Source: Rhynchonema sp. JSB1_4 (lineage: Eukaryota > Nematoda > Chromadorea > Monhysterida > Xyalidae). Taken from it: a stretch of 64,000 bases of DNA. Positions 60,850-64,000 of the stretch are shown one piece after another; the stretch's first letter is position 1, and each line of letters begins with the position of its first letter. Position numbers and translations under genes: made by a program. The DNA is taken from contig JASAMV010006615.1 in the NCBI GenBank assembly GCA_030248065.1, forward strand, positions 1-64,000, written 5' to 3'. The notes beneath the pieces were generated by a model. It had not been told where the DNA came from. It made no database searches and worked only from the letters and a program-made list of their open reading frames with translations.

Positions 60850-63630
60850 ACCGCTAACATCCTATAATTAAGTCTGCAGACTGGCAAAAACATAGAAGAC
60901 TGACGAACTTGTTTGCCATGAGTCCAATGCTCATGTGATGATATGCCAGCGCCGGGTGATTGTTGGGGAAGCACACATACAGACAATCACACGCAGCCAA
61001 ATGCAATTGCAGCAGATCAGCATGTGATGTGGATGCAGTGTGACGAATGGCGGCTTGCAAAAGACGTGCAAAATACACGTTCACTCGCGGCAGCAGACCC
61101 GCATAACGTGACAACAGGTCCTGGAATGAGACACATGTGCATCAGGTTATCGTCAGACACGTGTGTTCGTGACGGTATGCCTTTTGAGCCTGTTCATCAT
61201 GTGCAACGGCAACATGTGACCAGCCGCTCCACCTACCAAAAAGAACGTTTGCTCCTGCACCTCTACCTGTACAAAATCCAGCGGACTGTCAGCCTGGTCA
61301 ATTTGGTCATTCTGAGTTACGGTATCGATGTGGCGCATCGCCGCAATCGCGCCCGTCACGCGGTCTTTCGTGCAAGGCTGTGAATGGCAAATGTTTTTAT
61401 CATGGTTGCGAAAAAACAAAAAATTAAAAGAAAAAGAAATTATTATATAAAAAGTCAGTCCCGAACCGTGTCACATTTGGCGCACACGAACACAAATCTA
61501 TCGACATCCCTGACAGCCCTGCTGCCAAACAACACCACCGGTGCATGGCAATGTTCGCATGTCACACTTGACAACACCTGCTCATCCTCGTCTACACATC
61601 GGTCACACTCGCAATCGAAGTACCATGTGTCCTGAGGATGGGGTTGAATTTTGCCGCAAATGAATGAAAATTGGAAAAGTGCAATGCCAGACGACAGATT
61701 GTAACAAAAGCCGAGCGAATAAAAAGTCTTGCGAATAATTATGATTACTTTGAGCAATTTTCGACGTTGTTGTTTCGTGTTGAGCAGATCGATGTAGGAA
61801 TAGAACGTGGTGGTCGTACTCGTGATGTTCACACCTGAATTGGCATTGGCCATCAAGCACTTTTGAGCAACTTTCAAAAAATGCACCTCACCAGCATGCA
61901 GTGGTCGGAGAGTTGCAATGAATCCATCACAAGTGTAGATGGTGTTTGGTCGACAGCTGTGGTCGTAGGCACACAAGTCCAGGTACAGACCTTTGCCGAT
62001 CTCACGTAGATAGTCCAGGTCACTGATGGCGTGACGATTGATGTAATTGCGGCAGTGAAGCTGAAGGGAGTATACATTCTGCCATCTTTGTCACGAACCT
62101 CCAAATTGAATGACAGTTCGGTCCTCAATCTACCGTTAATTTTCCGAGGCGTAGCCTATTGTTTTTGGACATAATTGTAAGTTGTTGGTGATGTTTCAGA
62201 GTTATACAAATTTTACCTGGTAAACGGTCTCCTTGTCCGGCAGGTCCTTGGTCGAGTACAGACACGTCAGTTGTGCATAAATGTCTTCGAACTTTTTCAG
62301 TGCGGGCGGATCACGTCTGATGTCCTCGGCATGCGACCACAACTGAAACAATTGCAATAAAGCGGTTTACGGCTTAGCCATTGAATTTCCTTTGATCAAG
62401 GTCAAGCCTGAAGGGTTTTTGAATAAAAACAACGAAACCTGCATAATCGTTCGTCGACTTGTGCGATTCAAATAGAATTTGTCCGTTGGCGTGTCCTTGC
62501 CGTCTGTGATCAGTTTGTGACGCGATGCGATACGACCTGCAGCAAAAAGGACCTTTTACTGCTCGATGTTATAGCACATCTGCCAAACGCAACACCAATG
62601 GGCATGATACCATCGTTTGCGTTATTTTTATTCTGTGAGAACTCTTATTTTTATTGCGTGCTAACTCTGTGCGTTATCTTGATTCCATGCCATCTCTATG
62701 CGTTGTTTTTCAGTGCATGGCATCTCGGCGAGTATGTATAGGGTGGGTCAAAAAGTGCTTTACTAAGTTAAGGCTCATACATATGTGGTAAACTCGTACA
62801 AAAGCATTTCAATTGGGCTGAAAATTGAGAACCGGGGTTTGTGGCAAGGGGAAACCGAATATTAACCGAATTTTTTGGTCTCGAGTACCAAATGTCTATG
62901 GTACAGTTGCTTTAGATTATTATTGATGCTGTATTGGAATCGTAATTGATATTCTTTGCAACAAATGAATGATTATGCAGGATGGAAAGCTGATGCCAAA
63001 TTCACGTGGCGGTTAATTATGTATCTGTGTGTTAGGATACAAATAATCAAAATGGTAAAGCACAAAATGGCACAGCACCGAGATGTCTGACTTCGACCCC
63101 TGGCATGCCAGCTGCTGCTCCTCCGTTCATCTCGTTCGCAGCTTTTATGCGTTTGAGCGCTTTGCATTCGGGTTTGTGATCGAACCAGCCCAGCTCCTGG
63201 CACGCGCGTGAACAGAACCACGCAGCATGACACGCGGTGCAACGCAACAACTTGTGCTCATCTGGGAAGAACAAACTAACGTTGAAAGATTGAAACATCA
63301 GACATTGTTTTTGTTGCAGGGGGTGTATTGCACCAGGTCACCGTCAGAGTGGCTGCACCGTACGTGACCGTAAACACACTTGCAATCAAACATCCCTCTG
63401 CTTGTGTTGATTCGAGTAAACCTCGTCCGTCAGCATATAGCTCACAAAAAGGGCAAACTGCAACAATTTATGACAGATCACCCACCTCGTGTCGCAGCCA
63501 AACAATACCAACAGTGTGTGTCCAGTTCGTCGTCCAACAAGGCATAAGCGAAAGGATAGAAAGTCAGAGTTTCAGGTTGATCGGATGTTGATGCTGAGCT
63601 GCTGGATTCTCCCGATGGTGGCGGAGCCAT
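60850..63630 (-). CDS. SMYD-type SET/MYND lysine methyltransferase
   Basis: Exons in minus order: 63630-63486, about 63270-63090, about 62525-62445, 62344-62221, about 62062-61889, 61863-61748, about 61633-61475, about 61390-61270 and 61120-60890. Only some junctions were phase-checked and the last exon is uncertain. The start is the ATG at 63630, with a Ser-rich leader. The MYND zinc finger is built from CWYC (exon 1) and CTACHAAWFCSRACQELGW with DHKPEC (exon 2). The SET core has DLCAYDHSCRPN, equivalent to the NHSCxPN motif, and YIDLL; the post-SET Cys cluster is FDCECDRC. The C-terminal helical repeats (FPNNHPALAYHHMSIGLMANK) match the SMYD3 tail. Family members methylate histones or cytosolic proteins using S-adenosylmethionine. 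Closest in layout to SMYD3. Confidence 0.85.
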
Positions 63631-64000
63631 AATTGAACAAAACAACGATCTCGTTCTGAAAACTACGCCGAAAGCTGTCCAAGAATTACAAACTTTCAGT
63701 CCGTCAAAATCACGTGTCGAGATAAAGTAAAAACCGAACGGCCGAGCCGGCTGAAGTACATAATGTGTTGACTAAAACATTAGCTTGAAAAACTGGCGGA
63801 AACCTTCGCAACAAAATGTAAGAAGCTGCGGCTGCATCCATAGCTGAACAGGAAAGCAATTGCAGCTTGTCTGCCAGTGCCAATTTGTGTAAAGTTGCTG
63901 GCTGGCTTGGGTGCTGCACAACAACAAACCCAATGCTGTCTGCGTACGGCCAGCTCCCCTGCACGTGTGGCCAATCTTTTTGCAATTTGCAGCAGAGGCA
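63631..64000. other. Flank upstream of the SMYD gene
   Basis: A 91-codon minus frame (63985-63710) has no recognisable domain. Nothing supported. Confidence 0.4.

Noticed and set aside
62738..62765. Mariner-type end (GGGTGGGTCAAAAAGT)
   Set aside because: No matching inverted end is found within reach, and no transposase frame.

Overview
This is a 64-kb piece of an animal genome. Every gene is split by short GT-AG introns, there are no operons, and repeats of many kinds are dense. The gene families (a GH25 lysozyme of the worm type, a BPI/LBP protein, Arl8, an Amt ammonium transporter, an SMYD methyltransferase, a biogenic-amine GPCR) indicate an invertebrate. Short interstitial TTAGGC runs, the hexamer of nematode telomeres, make a nematode my best guess; this is an inference.

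Layout. 1-5147 is a large palindrome whose two arms carry the 3' half of one coiled-coil gene. The complete 11-exon gene lies on the minus strand (7506-3362) with a tRNA-Asp in one intron. 9404-13043 (minus) is a BPI/LBP/CETP-like secreted lipid-binding protein. 21917-15012 (minus) is a three-exon GH25 lysozyme; its 5.9-kb first intron holds an opposite-strand galactose-3-O-sulfotransferase-like gene (16428-18740) and two inverted-repeat elements. 20.99-21.44 kb is a 47-bp minisatellite. 25.2-30.7 kb (minus) is a nearly complete CR1-like LINE interrupted by a 1.4-kb DNA transposon. 33165-36221 is an amine-type GPCR, 36679-38457 a TMEM55/PIP4P-type phosphatase. 39.7-41.6 kb is a 5'-truncated LINE copy, and 41.8-46.1 kb a nest of small DNA transposons. 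46412-48069 is Arl8, 49431-55836 an Amt transporter with a long cytosolic tail, 58075-60026 a delta-9 desaturase, and about 60.85-63.63 kb (minus) an SMYD-type SET/MYND methyltransferase.

The protein genes look like ordinary single-copy housekeeping, signalling and immune genes with no common pathway. For most of them I could close the reading frame across every splice junction, so the exon coordinates given are frame-checked by hand. The unusual material is structural: the gene-bearing palindrome, the nested gene, TTAA-flanked long inverted repeats, a hAT-like MITE with target duplication and an empty site visible in the same window, a 90-bp element scattered through introns, and a ten-base word (TGATGTTTCA) present 13 times where about 0.1 is expected.
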